From Ophiura sarsii (lineage: Eukaryota; Echinodermata; Ophiuroidea; Amphilepidida; Ophiuridae), in NCBI GenBank assembly GCA_035610835.1, contig CM069459.1:29221570-29285569 (forward strand): a stretch of DNA of 64,000 nucleotides, written 5' to 3'. How positions within the stretch are numbered: position 1 is the first letter of the stretch; every line of letters starts with the position of its first letter. The position numbers and the translations under genes were made by a program. The notes beneath the pieces are model-generated. The model saw only the letters and a list, made by a program, of their open reading frames with translations, did not search any database and was not told where the DNA came from. Shown here piece by piece: positions 44,750 through 56,973 of this stretch.

Positions 44750-45339
44750 CGCGCTATTTTGAATTCAGTATTATGCACACGTGTAATTACCATTTTCTAA
44801 ATAACCTGGACACACTTTAGTAAAGGATATAGTTACCGACATACAGACCATGATAGATTTCTAAAATGTGTATGCATTTATATCGCTAGATTTTTGGCAT
44901 ATCAGAAGAAGCATGCCAATTAAAACATAATGATGACATCCATAACATTAAATTGGACATATAAACAATGTATTATGATCAAAGTTCATGGTTTGTGTTT
45001 AGAATTAGCATGAACTAAAACACAAATTTGATACTTTTATTCATAAAAATAGTTCTTCAAAATATCACACCTTGTGTTTCAATTCATATTAAATCCAAAC
45101 ACAAATTATGAACTTTGATTAATATCATAATACATCAGTTATTATCTTAAGATTGTCATTATTAGGTTTTAATTGGCATTCGTCTTCTGAATGCCATAAT
45201 TTGAGCGATATAAATACTTAATCATTTTAGAAATCTATCATGGTCTGTAAGTCGGTGACCATCCCATACGGAAGTGTGTTCAGGTTATTTAGAAAATTGT
45301 AATACTCGTGTGCATAACACTGGATTCAAAATATAGCGC
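44750..45339. mobile_element. Large fold-back MITE (family I), about 590 bp
   Basis: The ends GCGCTATTTTGAATTCAGTA and (reverse complement) GCGCTATATTTTGAATCCAG pair; the stem continues through GACCATGATAGATTTCTAAA, GGCAT...AATTAAAACCTAAT-like segments and CATGGTTTGTGTTT-like words to a centre near 45045. No coding capacity. Confidence 0.85.
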
Positions 45340-46132
45340 CACCACTCAGGATAAAGGTCGTGATATAGATTAATCTGAATACTGATAATCGATTGGCTAT
45401 CATCTATATCAATGCCGCGGCAGACCTGGATCGCTGCGCATACCAGGTATGAATGGGTGCTTCTTATCTACATTTATTTAGTTATATTAGTCTCAGGTAA
45501 TCAAAGAAGTCAGAGCTAATCCTGACGAAAGCTTGACAGATTAAAACTTGTCCGACGGCGAACCCGTTAAAACTTTTTACTTATATTATGAATACCCGTC
45601 GTAAAAGCCTATCTCACAATTTAGTCTCAGGTAAAGCTATATGACCTATATATATAATGAACAGACAATATAAAAACAGATGGTGATATAAAACTGTTTT
45701 TCATGAGGTACAACCGTACAATGAGACCAATGCAATACGTCAGGACTTCCAAACAAATAACATGTAATTAAGTACCACACGTACCCTTGCACTGTGATTG
45801 CACGCCTAATTAGGGCATTTTATTGTTACTCATTGTAAGGTTTTTTAGATGTAATTATTCATTGTATGGTTAATTTAGAGTTTTTCATGTACTACACCAT
45901 TACGTTATCTGAATGAAAGGTGTCACAAACGTAAGTGACGTTACTTCGGAAATTGTGTCATGGCATACATTTTGTATTTTGTTTGGAATATATTTGTGCG
46001 ATTCGTCAATCATTTTAGCCAATCACATTTTGTAATGAAATCAACTTAATTAATTTGATTGGATAAAACACAGTTCACTCCTTTGTCCAACTGTGAGTCG
46101 TATGGAATGACATCCGTACTACATGTAGTAAC
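45340..46132. repeat. Mostly unassigned; contains dispersed repeat Y copy 2 (45545-45632)
   Basis: 45545-45632 shares TCCGACGGCGAACC and GAATACCCGTCGTAAAA with 34865-34955. The rest is AT-rich without a gene. Confidence 0.5.
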
Positions 46133-46754
46133 TAAACTCATCACAAACATGATCCAATAATTAACGGCCCGAAAGGGTATGGATTAATCGAAGCAAGTAA
46201 CCTAGTGCATAATTTGGTTCTGTGTATTTTGACACCTCGATTTTTGAAATACGATGTTGTGGAGCGGAGTTATTGTTATTTCAATGGTCGTAGAGCCAGT
46301 TTCAAAAGTGACAATCATCCCTATGAACATGATGAAGCAGGAGATATGTCAACAGCTCCATTACACCTATCCTCGTCGTTGTTGTGGACAATAATGGTGG
46401 ACACACAAAGTACTGAAGATAAAGATAAACATGATAAAGTCATGGCAAAGTTGAAGTTGAATGAAAACAATACATCTTTGTTGTGTAAGAAACACATTAT
46501 CATCTCCATTTTTGAGTGTCTGTTGCATTTTTGTACACGTGATTAGGGATGATTGCCACTTTTGAAACGAGACCTACGACCATTGAAATGACAATAACTC
46601 CGCTCCGCAACATCGTATCTCAGCAATCGAGGTGTCAAAATACGCAAATCAAAATTATGCACTGGGTTATTTGTTTCGATCAATCCGCGGCCCTATCGGG
46701 CCGTTAATTATTGGCTCATTTGTAAGTGTCACGATACTTTTTGTGATGAGTTTA
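46133..46754. mobile_element. Fold-back MITE (family J), about 620 bp
   Basis: The termini TAAACTCATCACAAA and TTTGTGATGAGTTTA are perfect inverted copies. Pairing continues through CCAATAATTAACGGCCCG, CACCTCGATTT, CGATGTTGTGGAGCGGAGTT and GTCGTAG. The spacer (about 46325-46540) is unpaired. A 113-codon frame at 46205-46546 crosses an arm and the spacer and has no domain. A diverged partial relative is at 57640-57730. Confidence 0.85.
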
Positions 46755-47196
46755 GGATCGCTCATAGTAGTGTGAGTAATTCACAGCTGTTCATATCTAC
46801 ATTTAGACAGTTGGGAGCAATTGAATGTTTAACTTATCTACTGAAATTGTCATGTTTTAAACACTTTTCAGACTTATGAAACAGTTCTTAAGTCAGGTTT
46901 CACCAAACCTGCGGTTTATAAAACTGACTACTAAGAAATGGTTAAAATGTAGAATCAAAATTTGATAAAATTCAGCAAGTAAAAAAAAAGAAAATACAGA
47001 AAAAACCCGCAATTTGATAGCCTACTGTTCCATTTTAAGAACTGGTCTACTTCATAATGCATTTAGAGCAGCGTGGACTCTGAGCGTGGACACCTTATAC
47101 ACTATTGATTGTAGTTAGTATTTTAAAATGTTCACATAATCCAAAAGGTTCCGACCCTGCGCTGTATAACTACAAGTCACAATGGTTTGTACGCTA
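46755..47196. other. No gene recognised
   Basis: AT-rich DNA. Confidence 0.35.
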
Positions 47197-47507
47197 CAAG
47201 GCCCGTTTAGCAGCGCTATAAATTGTTGCCCTAAAACCGGCAACAAATTTAAATATTCGCCTTCCATCAAAGCTGGTTGCTATAAATGACATAATTCTCG
47301 TGTGCAACCAACCGGCTGTATTGCAATGCCCATTGAGTAGTTTAAACGCTTGAGCATGGATGTAATTTGTAACATAATGGAAACTAGCCCATGCAGTTAG
47401 AAAGAAGTACTGCATGAATTTAAATATACAACCAGGTAATCCTCTCGTAGTAATTGATAACAATAGGTTTACTAGACCGAATTAATAGCACTCCTAAGTG
47501 GGCAATT
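47197..47507 (-). mobile_element. TIR MITE K, copy 1
   Basis: Ends GGCCCGTTTAGCAGCGCTAT and (reverse complement) TTGCCCACTTAGGAGTGCTA are a related inverted pair. The interior matches 61474-61763 in reverse orientation, for example GTTGCACACGAGAATTATGT. The 89-codon minus-strand frame over it is repeat-derived. Confidence 0.8.
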
Positions 47508-48745
47508 TATGTCATGCATGGAAGCTTTTTAAATAGTGCACCATTTGAAAAGGCATGTTGCGTCCAAAATAAGCGTTCGTCAAGGGTCTTTAAGACTCAA
47601 TGAAATAGGCGGCACTTTGCCACAATTTGTCAGATACCCATGATATTGTGTGGACGTTTGTTATAGTACGTTTGTATAAAAAGGTGAAGTATACAGTTAA
47701 GTTACTAGGTTTTCTTGTCAGTTACTTGCCTGATAACATAAAGGTCAGATCTAAATCTGTTCACACTTGTCATATGATATAAAAATTACATAAGATTATC
47801 TTGGATTATCTGAATATCCGATATTATGTTTTTGCGATGGAGTAGGTATATAATGTAGGACGGCACATTTTATATGAACTTTGAACATGGATGTTTTCCA
47901 TCAACGCTTAAAATCTCTCATGATTACTTTACAAAGCTAAGTAAATCTATTTGAATTGTCGGAAATCCTTCGATTGAACTGCTGTCTTATGGTTCATGTT
48001 ACAAACTGCAGTAATAGTTATCATAAATGGTTAGAGTGATACATAGCACATACTAAAATACCGCTCTACATGTACAGACAACGATAGCAGACTATTTGAC
48101 CGTATATTGACGCAGCCACACAGCTACCTGTCATATAGCCGGCTCGCGCCGGGTTCACATCGACCAAAATATGCCTGATTATCGAAACTTTCCGGTAAAA
48201 CATTGGCCAGAGGGCGAAACTTTACCGATCATTTTCAGCCACAAATAGCCGTGTGGTCTACTTGTTTAGCCGTTTTCAAACAGTGTCGCAATGAGAGTTT
48301 GTCGTGTAAAATTCACGTTTTAACCTAAAGTAACCCTTAACAGAGACTTCACTCAGGTTAGATATCATGCCTTAGGGTTTTAACAGTTCGGCTAGCTAAG
48401 CTAATGGTTTATGGTAGAAGTCAAGTGTATTTTGTTGGATGTGTTGCGGTGTATGGACCACCGATGGGGTGGCCTTACACTTTGGATGGCCTGGTTCATA
48501 TTTTAGATCGCTATATTGCGGCCGCAGACTTCACTACATCGTACTGATAGAGTGATATAGTATATTAATTTTGGGACGTTGAACCTGAATAGTAGGTTTG
48601 CCAAAGTATGATCCTAAATAAAAACTCTTCAAAGCCATGCCAAGTTAACTTTTTAGAGCATTCTTTCATTCTCGATGCAGGCGTTAAGCCGATGTCATAA
48701 ATTAAGAGAATCCTATAACTGATGGTGATAAACTCAACGGGCCGT
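47508..48745. other. No gene recognised
   Basis: About 1.2 kb without recognised features. Confidence 0.4.
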
Positions 48746-50202
48746 ATTCTTGTACATAGCACGGTTTTAGCTTAAAACCGTGTCTAACTACTCGCGTCTA
48801 AGTTAAGCGACAGTTTATCTTTTGAACGACATGTTTAACAAAACCCGATTTTAAACTCCGCAAATCTCGTCCTCAGAGTGGTAGGTATTCAATTTATCGT
48901 GGCCTAAATGGTGTATAATCCATCTTTCTGACCAATCTGCTGGTAGTTTTCATGGTTACATTTCTCCATTTCTCCATTCTGGACTGGATATTTGTGGCGT
49001 GAGAGGAACTTTTAATACCTCTATCCCCTGGCTATGCCACAATTTAGTACATCCATTTTTGTGCCGTCCCACGTGACCACGGCTAATCATGCACAAAACA
49101 ACCAAAGCCAAAATCACTGGCATGCCAAGAAATTGCTTCAAGCACTGTCACTTTCGTGTAAGTGTGGCACTTTTCTTTAAGCAAAGCGCTGTTGAACATT
49201 TTTGGACTGGGAGTAACTCCGCCTCCCCCGACATCCCCTAGTTACGACACATCCATTGTGTGTTGTCCCGCGTGACCACGGCTAATGATGCACAAAATAA
49301 CCAAAGCCAAAAACCACTTACATGCAACAAATTGCTTTAAGCACTATCACTTTCTTGTAAGTGTATCGCTTTTCTTTTCTTAAGCAAAACGCTCTTGAAC
49401 ATTTTTGGACTTGATATTTGTGACGTGGGAGGAACCCCCATTTACCCTATGGCTACGCCACAATTGAATACATCAATTTTGTGTTGTCCTGCGTGACCAC
49501 GCGGCTAATGATGCTCAAAATAACCAAAGCCTAAACATGCTAAAACCACTTGCATGCAAGTAAAAGCTTTAAAAACTCTCACTTTCTTGTATATAAACTA
49601 AGCCGTGTTACCTTTCTGATTCTGAAGCAAAACTGTATTCTCTCAGATTGTACATACCGAGTGTTTGGATGACAAACCTATGAAGTAAACTTTGGTGAAT
49701 TTGAGATTTTGACAGATTTATTGCGTTTAACTTTGACTTAAAACACATTTAACTTTGACTTTAAACACGTTTAAGTAAACATGATTCTCGAAAGTTTGTT
49801 TAACTTAAATACGCGTCTAACTCACTGAAAAGTGTCTTAATTTATACATTGATATGGTTACGGCGGGTAGTTCAATGTGCGTTTAACTAAACTCATACAC
49901 CAAACTGAATGTCTTGAATGATTACTCAACCGTGCCCGACGCAACCTGACATGCATATCGTGTAGTCTTGAAAATACACGTGTATTTGAGGAATGCGGTC
50001 GATACATTACCCATTTGGGCTATAATAAATTGAATACCTGTATAGAGTGATGTGAACGAACGACCACTCTGGGGACGAAATTCGAAGAGATTAAAAACCG
50101 GCTTTGTTAAACACGTCGTTTAAAAGATAACCTCGCGATTAATTTAGACACGACTTTAGTTTAGGCACGGCTTTAAGCTAAAACCGCGTTTAGTACGAGC
50201 AT
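48746..50202. mobile_element. Compound inverted-repeat element L, copy 1
   Basis: The left 180 bp (from ATTCTTGTACATAGCACGGT) is the reverse complement of the right end (to GTACGAGCAT), sharing TTTAGCTTAAA, TTTAACAAA and CAGAGTGGT. The right 470 bp also matches the shorter element at 60813-61263 along its length, for example GTGTAGTCTT(A/G)AAAATACACG. The left part may therefore be a second, inverted fragment. Between them lies the tandem array at 48980-49610. Confidence 0.75.
48980..49610 (+). repeat. About 215-bp repeat, three degenerate units
   Basis: TGACCACGGCTAATCATGCA-type words recur at about 49073, 49274 and 49493, each followed by ACAA(C/T)CAAAGCC and CACTTTC(T/G)TGTA, and preceded by GCCACAATT. 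Confidence 0.8.
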
Positions 50203-51020
50203 GAAGCTAGAAGACAGGAGTTACTTCTTGCCAGCATCAATGGGATGATGATGATCACCGTGGTACTACACAAAAGAGGCTAAATCATTGTTACAACGTG
50301 TATTGCACTGACAATCAAAGTTACCGCGGAAAAATCAATCTCGATTGACAAAGCGGTAGTCCCACTCTTGATGGTTCGACGCTAGCGTGTTTACCTCAAT
50401 TCTTGTATTGAAAATATCTATTTATCTCAAAGTACTACTAATTTTGGTAAATAACTTCATGTTTTTGATATTGCAAATGTGTAAAAACCAGGCAAAATAC
50501 TGTACATATCATAACGAAACTATTGACAGGCAGTTGAATTATATTATAAGATGTGGATCAAAATGTAGATAAAAAATAAGTCGATATTCAAAATGATGAA
50601 AAGTCTATATTTCAACAGAAAAATCGCGCAAATCCGCGCGCACTTAAAAAGGTTTAAAACAATTACTTATACACCATATATGTCTTGATATAACAGAATA
50701 ATAAAATAAGTAATATAAATTCAATGTTAAATCAATTTTTTAGTAAACTTGACAATATTCTTTTATTTTCAGTTTATTCATAATACATTGTTCTTGGCAC
50801 CGTGGAGTGTGTATTTAGGAGAGAGAAAGCAATGTTTGAACGTACATTCCGATCCCAAAATGAACCACTTATTGGGACAATCTTTAAAATAGGCCACAGA
50901 ATGTATCACGAATTTACTGGATTGAAAATCCAATTAAATTGGCTGGCAACTTCGGCGGTGATTATCATCTCTCAAAGAAGAGGTGTGCGCAATTGATGGG
51001 ACAATTGCATGATTAGGGTT
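50203..51020. other. No gene recognised
   Basis: AT-rich DNA. A 64-codon frame at 50802-50996 has no domain. Confidence 0.35.
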
Positions 51021-51297
51021 GCGTAACAAGACCTTTCTCCTTGTGTATTAGCTTCATGGTACGAGTATACGGCCACAATTGTATGCCTTGAATGATTCCT
51101 CAATCGTGCCCGGTGCAAGCTGAGAAATTCGGTCGATATCTGATGTTGTAACCCATCGGGGCCATAAATTGAATACATGTAGGCCTATACAGTAAACGTA
51201 CGACCACTCTCTGGGAACGAGATTCGCAGAGTTTAAAAGCGGGTTTTATTTAATAAACCCCTCGTTTAAAAGATAAACTCGCGTTTAGGCGACGACC
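51021..51297. mobile_element. Element L, copy 3, partial
   Basis: Shares CTTGAATGATTCCTCAATCG, GTCGATATCTGATGTTGTAA-like and TACGACCACTCT with the L elements at 49900-50140 and 61000-61200. One end missing. Confidence 0.75.
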
Positions 51298-52164
51298 CCA
51301 CCCTCGATGTACGGGGCACTACCGACGCATTTTTTCGAATTTGCTCGAATTTAAAAAAAATGTGTTGACAAATGTGTTGAACAATTTGTAGCAATCAAAA
51401 AAGAGTTGTTTGCACATTCGGCGCACCGACGATACATCCTTGATCTACTTGCGTCACACGTGTACTTTGGTTGGTATAGATTTAGATAGTACATCCATTT
51501 TTAGTAGGAAGGCAAGTTCGAATTGACCCCAAAGTGTCTAGTGCGAGGGCGCCCTACGATAAACACAAAATATCATTTTTTTTAAATTGCGCAGATCAAA
51601 ATAAGAAACGTTTATTCATGTCAAAATATAACTAGCATAATATCTTTGATCGTTTATCTATTAATCTACATCGAAGTAAACACCCCTTTCCCTTAATATT
51701 TTCCCAATAAATCAATATATATAGTCACGTGTGCTCTGAAATTGGTGAAATTATGCAGCTAAATTGGAGGGAAAACTGACACAAATAGGATGAAACGGAT
51801 GAAACAGTATTAACATTTTGGGAAAATGAGCGTCGTAAAAAATCACTCCACATGATGGCAGAGCATAATATGATGAGATGTTTCATGTTCTCCTCTTTAG
51901 AATTTCTTTTGGCGGTTTAGACAAATATTGCCGCATCATCTTAAACTTAATTTAACAATCAAAATTCAGAACCTTTGATAACTCCACTTTTCACGGCCAC
52001 TGCGACTTTGTTTGTGAATAATAAGTCACTTGATTCTGAAAGGATAAGTGGGGATATTTGGTATAATCACAAATATATTAACGATCCAAGCAAAAAATTA
52101 ATAAATAAAATATAACGCACAAAAACTAAATCAAATAGATTAGTTTTGAAGAACAAAACAAAAT
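51298..52164. other. No gene recognised
   Basis: AT-rich DNA, no recognised repeat. Confidence 0.35.
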
Positions 52165-52240
52165 ATTGTGTGTTGACCAGAGTCGAACCCGGGACCTCCC
52201 AATCAAGTCTGTAAATCAGATCCTATCCCCCCTGCTATCC
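52165..52240 (-). repeat. tRNA-like B-box region (possible SINE head or tRNA pseudogene)
   Basis: On the minus strand the sequence reads GGGAGGTCCCGGGTTCGACT then CTGGTCAACAC; GGTTCGACTCT is close to the B-box consensus. The T stem has mismatches and no good A box was found upstream, so this is probably SINE-derived. Confidence 0.35.
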
Positions 52241-53385
52241 CCCCTCCTGATGCAATAAGGTGTCAGCACCCTCTATGATATATTGAATAACAGCTTATCA
52301 TTTTCTTGGTGGCATCCATATTTGTTGTGTAGCGCAGTCAGTTGTATTGATTATTGAATTTAATAAACTTATTCTTAATTTCATTAAAATTGCTTATTAC
52401 AAAGCGAGATAGGCTAGGTACATCTTGATTCCCCAACATATTGATATCTGTTGTTTTCTAGAGACCTGGCTCACTTTCTTAGTTCTGTTGAATAGATGGA
52501 ATCCGATAAAGGACAAAATCTTGACAAAATAGGAAGCCATCTGATAATTTCTATAGCCATTCTTCCAACTGCGCTCTAACGGAAAGTTTGCGGAGGAAAA
52601 CAGATAATGGGACGTGCGCGTGTGTAAAGAGGGCTTCACACTATATTGACAAACATTTGGATCATAATTCTGAATGCCAATTGTACTGTAATTGAATAAT
52701 TAAAAGCTGATATAATGTGTACCGAAAATGAATATGATCTTTACAGCCAGATGCCTTATGAACATAAAACAATAAGGTCTTGGTGTGATTTTTGTCAAGA
52801 TTTAATTTTCTAAGTAAAAGTAAGGGTATTTGTCAAAATATGGTGTTTTTTGCGTAACTTTGACAAACTTGGGTTCTTTGAGTGACAGCAAAATCAATCC
52901 TGCATCCTAGATTTCTATATGACAGTTTATAATTTTACCGTAGGAAAGAAATTAATATAATGAGATTATGAGAAGTTTAAGATGCAATAACAAATCAGTG
53001 ATTTTCTCCAAAATAACTCGGATGCACTTTTTGGAAACAAACTCTTCAGTTAGGAAAATGTCACTGCTATCTTCTTACCATGTATATAAAATGAGGACAT
53101 TTCAAGCTTGGAAACAGTCGGGCATTAACTGACTTGAGTGATAGGGAATTATGTTACAGCTTACAAACGCATTGTAGGATAACTGTGCATGACTGCATTA
53201 GTGACTTTTACGCTGGAGTAACTGTTAACGGTCATTTTCAAGAGAAAGTAAGAAAGAAACAACTCCACGACCGACCGATACGAGCTGAGAGGTCCGTTTG
53301 TCCGTACAACAGGTTTATTTCGTCGCCAAACCTCAAATAAATATACTCATTTTCAATGAATGAGATGTCAAATTATAGGGAAGAG
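52241..53385. other. No gene recognised
   Basis: About 1.1 kb of AT-rich DNA; short frames without domains. Confidence 0.4.
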
Positions 53386-53583
53386 CAGGGCGTAACTAGA
53401 TGGGTGGGGTGGGGCAGGGTTTTTTCCACCAGAAGACTCGCCCCCCCCCCGATGCCCCCAAATGAAACAACAAACTCTATGTATGTTAACAAATATATTT
53501 GGTTATGCCCCAGATCCCTGATCACACAGGTCAGTCCCCACTCATGCCCTCCCCCAAACTGAAGACCCTGGTTACGCCAATGG
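53386..53583. mobile_element. hAT-like MITE, family Q, copy 4
   Basis: Starts CAGGGCGTAACTAGATGGG, contains a C run, and ends GAAGACCCTGGTTACGCCAATG. GGGAAGAG precedes it and GGGAAAAG follows (one base further on), a 7/8 match to an 8-bp target duplication. Confidence 0.75.
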
Positions 53584-53591
53584 GGGAAAAG

Positions 53592-54029
53592 ATTTGACCA
53601 CAATGTACATATTTCAGATTTATTGATTTGAATCAGCTGGTAATATGATGATATCACCTGATTACCTGGCCAGGAACTAAAATATTTAGTTTAGGCGTAT
53701 TTTAATCAACCTGTACGTCAATGTCATATAATTTGATATAGAAATTAACGCATAAATGACACAAATGAAACACCGTTTCACATCAAACATCAGCTGTCGG
53801 TTGCATTCCGCATACGGTAAAGCCCAGAGGGTGGCGGATGTGCGACTGTGTTCACTTGATTGAAAACGACCATAATATTGATATTGATATTCTCATGTCC
53901 TATGACATAGTTCAATGACCCGTTGGAGTTGGAAAATCAACTCTAATGTATGGAAGTTAAAAAAAGAAGTTAACCGTCCATACGTGTATTTTATAGTCGT
54001 TCACAATTTCAGCGCCGATAACATTAATT
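53592..54029. other. No gene recognised
   Basis: No repeat or coding signal noted. Confidence 0.35.
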
Positions 54030-54147
54030 CTTCCTCATCCTCATCCTCATCCTCATCCTCATCCTCATCCTCATCCTCATCCTCATCCTCATCCTCATCC
54101 TCATCCTCATCCTCATCCTCATCCTCATCCTCATCCTCATCCTTATC
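54030..54147 (+). repeat. Hexamer array (TCATCC)n, first
   Basis: About 20 near-perfect units of TCATCC/CTCATC; in translation this gives poly-Ser or Asp-Glu runs that are artefacts. The following 75 bp (AACGTGCGCTTGTCTTTCAT onward) is repeated after the second array. Confidence 0.95.
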
Positions 54148-54462
54148 CAACGTGCGCTTGTCTTTCATGTTAGTCTTGGGTGTATGTCGCAATAATTACA
54201 ATGCAACAATCACCAATAGTTAGACGTCTGCTTGTACATAAACATACAACACGGGCAAATCACTTTGATGTTGTTAAAAGCAATTGAAGTTGTATGGTTA
54301 TACCCAAGTGTGACTACGACCCTCCTCAGCTCAACCACAGACTGCCAAACGTTACGCTGGTTTACAATAATTGATGAAAGAGTTGCAGCCTTATTTATTT
54401 AAAAGGATTTAGAAGAACTTTCATCTCTTTCGGCAAAACTTGGAAATGTGTTACAATTTCGC

Positions 54463-54600
54463 CTCATCCTCATCCTCATCCTCATCCTCATCCTCATCCT
54501 CATCCTCATCCTCATCCTCATCCTCATCCTCATCCTCATCCTCATCCTCATCCTCATCCTCATCCTCATCCTCATCCACATATTCATCCTCATCCTCATC
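54463..54600 (+). repeat. Hexamer array (TCATCC)n, second
   Basis: About 22 units with a few changes (CACATATTCATCC) at the end. Followed by AACGCGCGCTTGTCTTTCAT and about 75 bp shared with the flank of the first array, so array plus flank was duplicated as a unit around the left inverted repeat. Confidence 0.95.
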
Positions 54601-55024
54601 CAACGCGCGCTTGTCTTTCATGTTATTCATGGGTGTATGTCGCAAGAATTACAATGCAACAATCACCAATAGTTAGATGCTAAAGTTCAATCTAGAGTTC
54701 ACTTACGCTTGTATTTGCCGTTCAGTGAAATTACATCGCATGTATAAAGCCATACGCCGGTCTTTCATGTAACTCATGGGTGTACGTCGGCAAATACCAA
54801 CGCAGTATGATAAAGAGGATCACCGGCTTGCTGCCGCTGAGCTGTATTGACATTCCAAAAGTAAATTGTAACAGTTTGGTCCCGTGCCGCGTGAGGCTTT
54901 GCTATTTCACTACAAATCTCGGGACACAAGATGTGTCATTTAGCAGGCGCGTAATAACCAGCTTTGTCGGTACACGAGGACAAAGGTTACATCGTCACCA
55001 GTTTGCGATGGATGTAATCAAGCA

Positions 55025-55268
55025 ATACTTCTCATTTCTCTTCCTATTCTCCGTTTCCTTTCTCCCTCCCCGTCTCCTTGTGTTCTCTAATCTCTTTACC
55101 TTTTTTCACATTTCCTTCAACTTACAATCACCACCTCGTCTTTTTCATTCGATCCCCTTCCCTCTTCTTCATTTCTTTCGATCCCCAACCCTCTTCTTTA
55201 TTTCTGTCGTCCCTATTCCTCTTCTTTTAACTTCCATTCCCTATTCTATACTCTATTTGTCTTCCTCT
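55025..55268 (+). repeat. Pyrimidine-rich tract
   Basis: Strongly C/T-biased (CTCTTCCTATTCTCC and similar). It accounts for the Phe/Leu/Pro-rich 165-codon open frame, which begins at a GTG and has no domain. Confidence 0.75.
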
Positions 55269-55269
55269 G

Positions 55270-55374
55270 GACAGTGACGTAACTGTACGGACGCGTGTAT
55301 ACGCCAGCGCCTCGAGTAGCCGCGCGAGTTTATGTGCTGCAATTAGTAGAATACGCAGTTACGTCACTGTCTCG
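55270..55374. repeat. Small TIR hairpin element, about 105 bp
   Basis: Ends GGACAGTGACGTAACTG and CAGTTACGTCACTGTC are near-perfect inverted copies; the interior is CG-rich. Possibly a very short MITE. Confidence 0.7.
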
Positions 55375-56702
55375 TGATGGATAAATACTAGTAGACCATC
55401 ACTGACTATAGTAGCTTTTGTCTGTCCCTGTCCACCCTGTCCAAGGCTCTGTGATTTAACTTCTATTTATTACATTCCGCCGTTGCATAATATCACTGTA
55501 AAAATAAAAATCATCCACCTAATAAGTGCTATCAGACATCGTTTTAGTCAAAATGATACATTGGTATCCCCTAATGAAAAAAAACACCCAAGTGATATAA
55601 CTGTATGACATAAGTGACGATTTTATAAATGTTTCCCAATTAATCGTAAGGTATCATTAGGTCAATAGTCTCGAGGTTCATTAAATGCATGGCTTCATTT
55701 AGAAACTATTGTAGTATACGGTATTATTTACAGAACCATAGCTAACATTTAGGAAGCAACAAAGCCTTGTAGATTCAATGGTATCGGATGTTTTTTTAAT
55801 GGTCTCGGATTTAATGGTCTATTGTGTTTTAACACAATAGGATTTACTTTAAGGTGGTACTGCCGTATTATTATTATTCCATTTTTAGAAACATTAGATA
55901 AGACATTTTGAGGCACATTATTTGAGAGAAGACGTCATACTCTCTTAATTATTTTCAAGGCTCGATTACAAAACACAATTATAAATCATTTATGTAAGGT
56001 TCCACTGCGTCATTAACACATTATGTTATTTGAGCAGAAATTATATATTGGGAATAACATTTAAGAACACTTCTGTCATAACGAAGCGATAACCAAACCA
56101 AACTACCCAAAAATATAAATAAATATTTGAATAAGCAACACCTATTTCAATCCTGTATGTATGAAATTAAGAAGATTGATGATATTTATTGTAGTTTCTC
56201 AAAGAAAATTATTGTTTTGTAATAATGATTTGATATAGAATTATAAGACAACAATTGTTTAGATGAACATCAAGATAATGCAATGATTGATGTGAATTTT
56301 ATATATGATTACTGAACAAATATTTTTAAAAGTAGGAGTCATCTCACGCTATCGACCTCATATTCAAATGTTATACGATGCACTTTTTTACTAAAGTGGT
56401 AACCAAACACACTCAGGATGTTTTAACATTTTTATATAATGTGATATAAAGAGCCGGCGAAATTGTATCACATTTCCAAGTTTTGCCGAAAGAGATGAAA
56501 GTTCTTGTAAATCCTTTTAAATAAATAAGGCTGCAACTCTTTCATCAATTATTGTAAACCAGCGTAACGTTTGGCAGTCTGTGGTTTGAGCTGAGGAGGG
56601 TCGTAATCACACTTGGGTATAACCTTACAACTTCAATTGCTTTTAACAACATCAAAGTGATTTGCCCGTGTTGTATGTTTATGTACAAGCAGACGTCTAC
56701 CG

Positions 56703-56973
56703 GGGAAGCGGCCCGCGAAAAAGAGCGCTGACAGCGGGGATCAAGAAGAGCTTAATCCACCGGTGCTATTATGTACTAAACCAAAGCTAACTAACTGATC
56801 CTGATACATTCTGATGGTATACATTTATAAAACATTGTATAATAAGCAAATGTACTAATATTAGCAATGCTTAGTGATTGATGCTGTAGTGAATAGAATG
56901 ATTTGATGAATCAGTTTACAACTATATTAAGCTTGCTTACATTTGAGTCAATTACCCAAGACAATTGTCACTA
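56703..56973. other. No gene recognised
   Basis: AT-rich spacer between two repeat elements. Confidence 0.35.

Larger units (their letters stand above)
54221..56702. mobile_element. Candidate TIR element or rearranged block with about 235-bp inverted repeats
   Basis: 54221-54447 (TAGACGTCTGCTTGTACATA to CAAAACTTGGAAATG) and 56466-56702 (reverse complement, ending ACAAGCAGACGTCTA) are near-identical inverted copies. Between them lie the second hexamer array, an unassigned 165-codon frame over a pyrimidine-rich tract, and a small hairpin. No transposase was recognised, so this could be a large non-autonomous element or an inversion bounded by repeats. Confidence 0.55.

Noticed and set aside
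46205..46546. 113-codon frame that could look like a small protein
   Set aside because: It starts in one arm of a fold-back element and carries no domain; the arm frames are broken in the partner arm.
54001..54645. Poly-Ser, poly-Asp-Glu and Met-Arg open frames
   Set aside because: All are translations of the (TCATCC)n hexamer arrays.
54780..55277. 165-codon open frame, the longest in the window
   Set aside because: Starts at GTG, and half of it lies on a pyrimidine-rich tract that favours open frames; no domain, no splice context, inside a repeat-bounded block.
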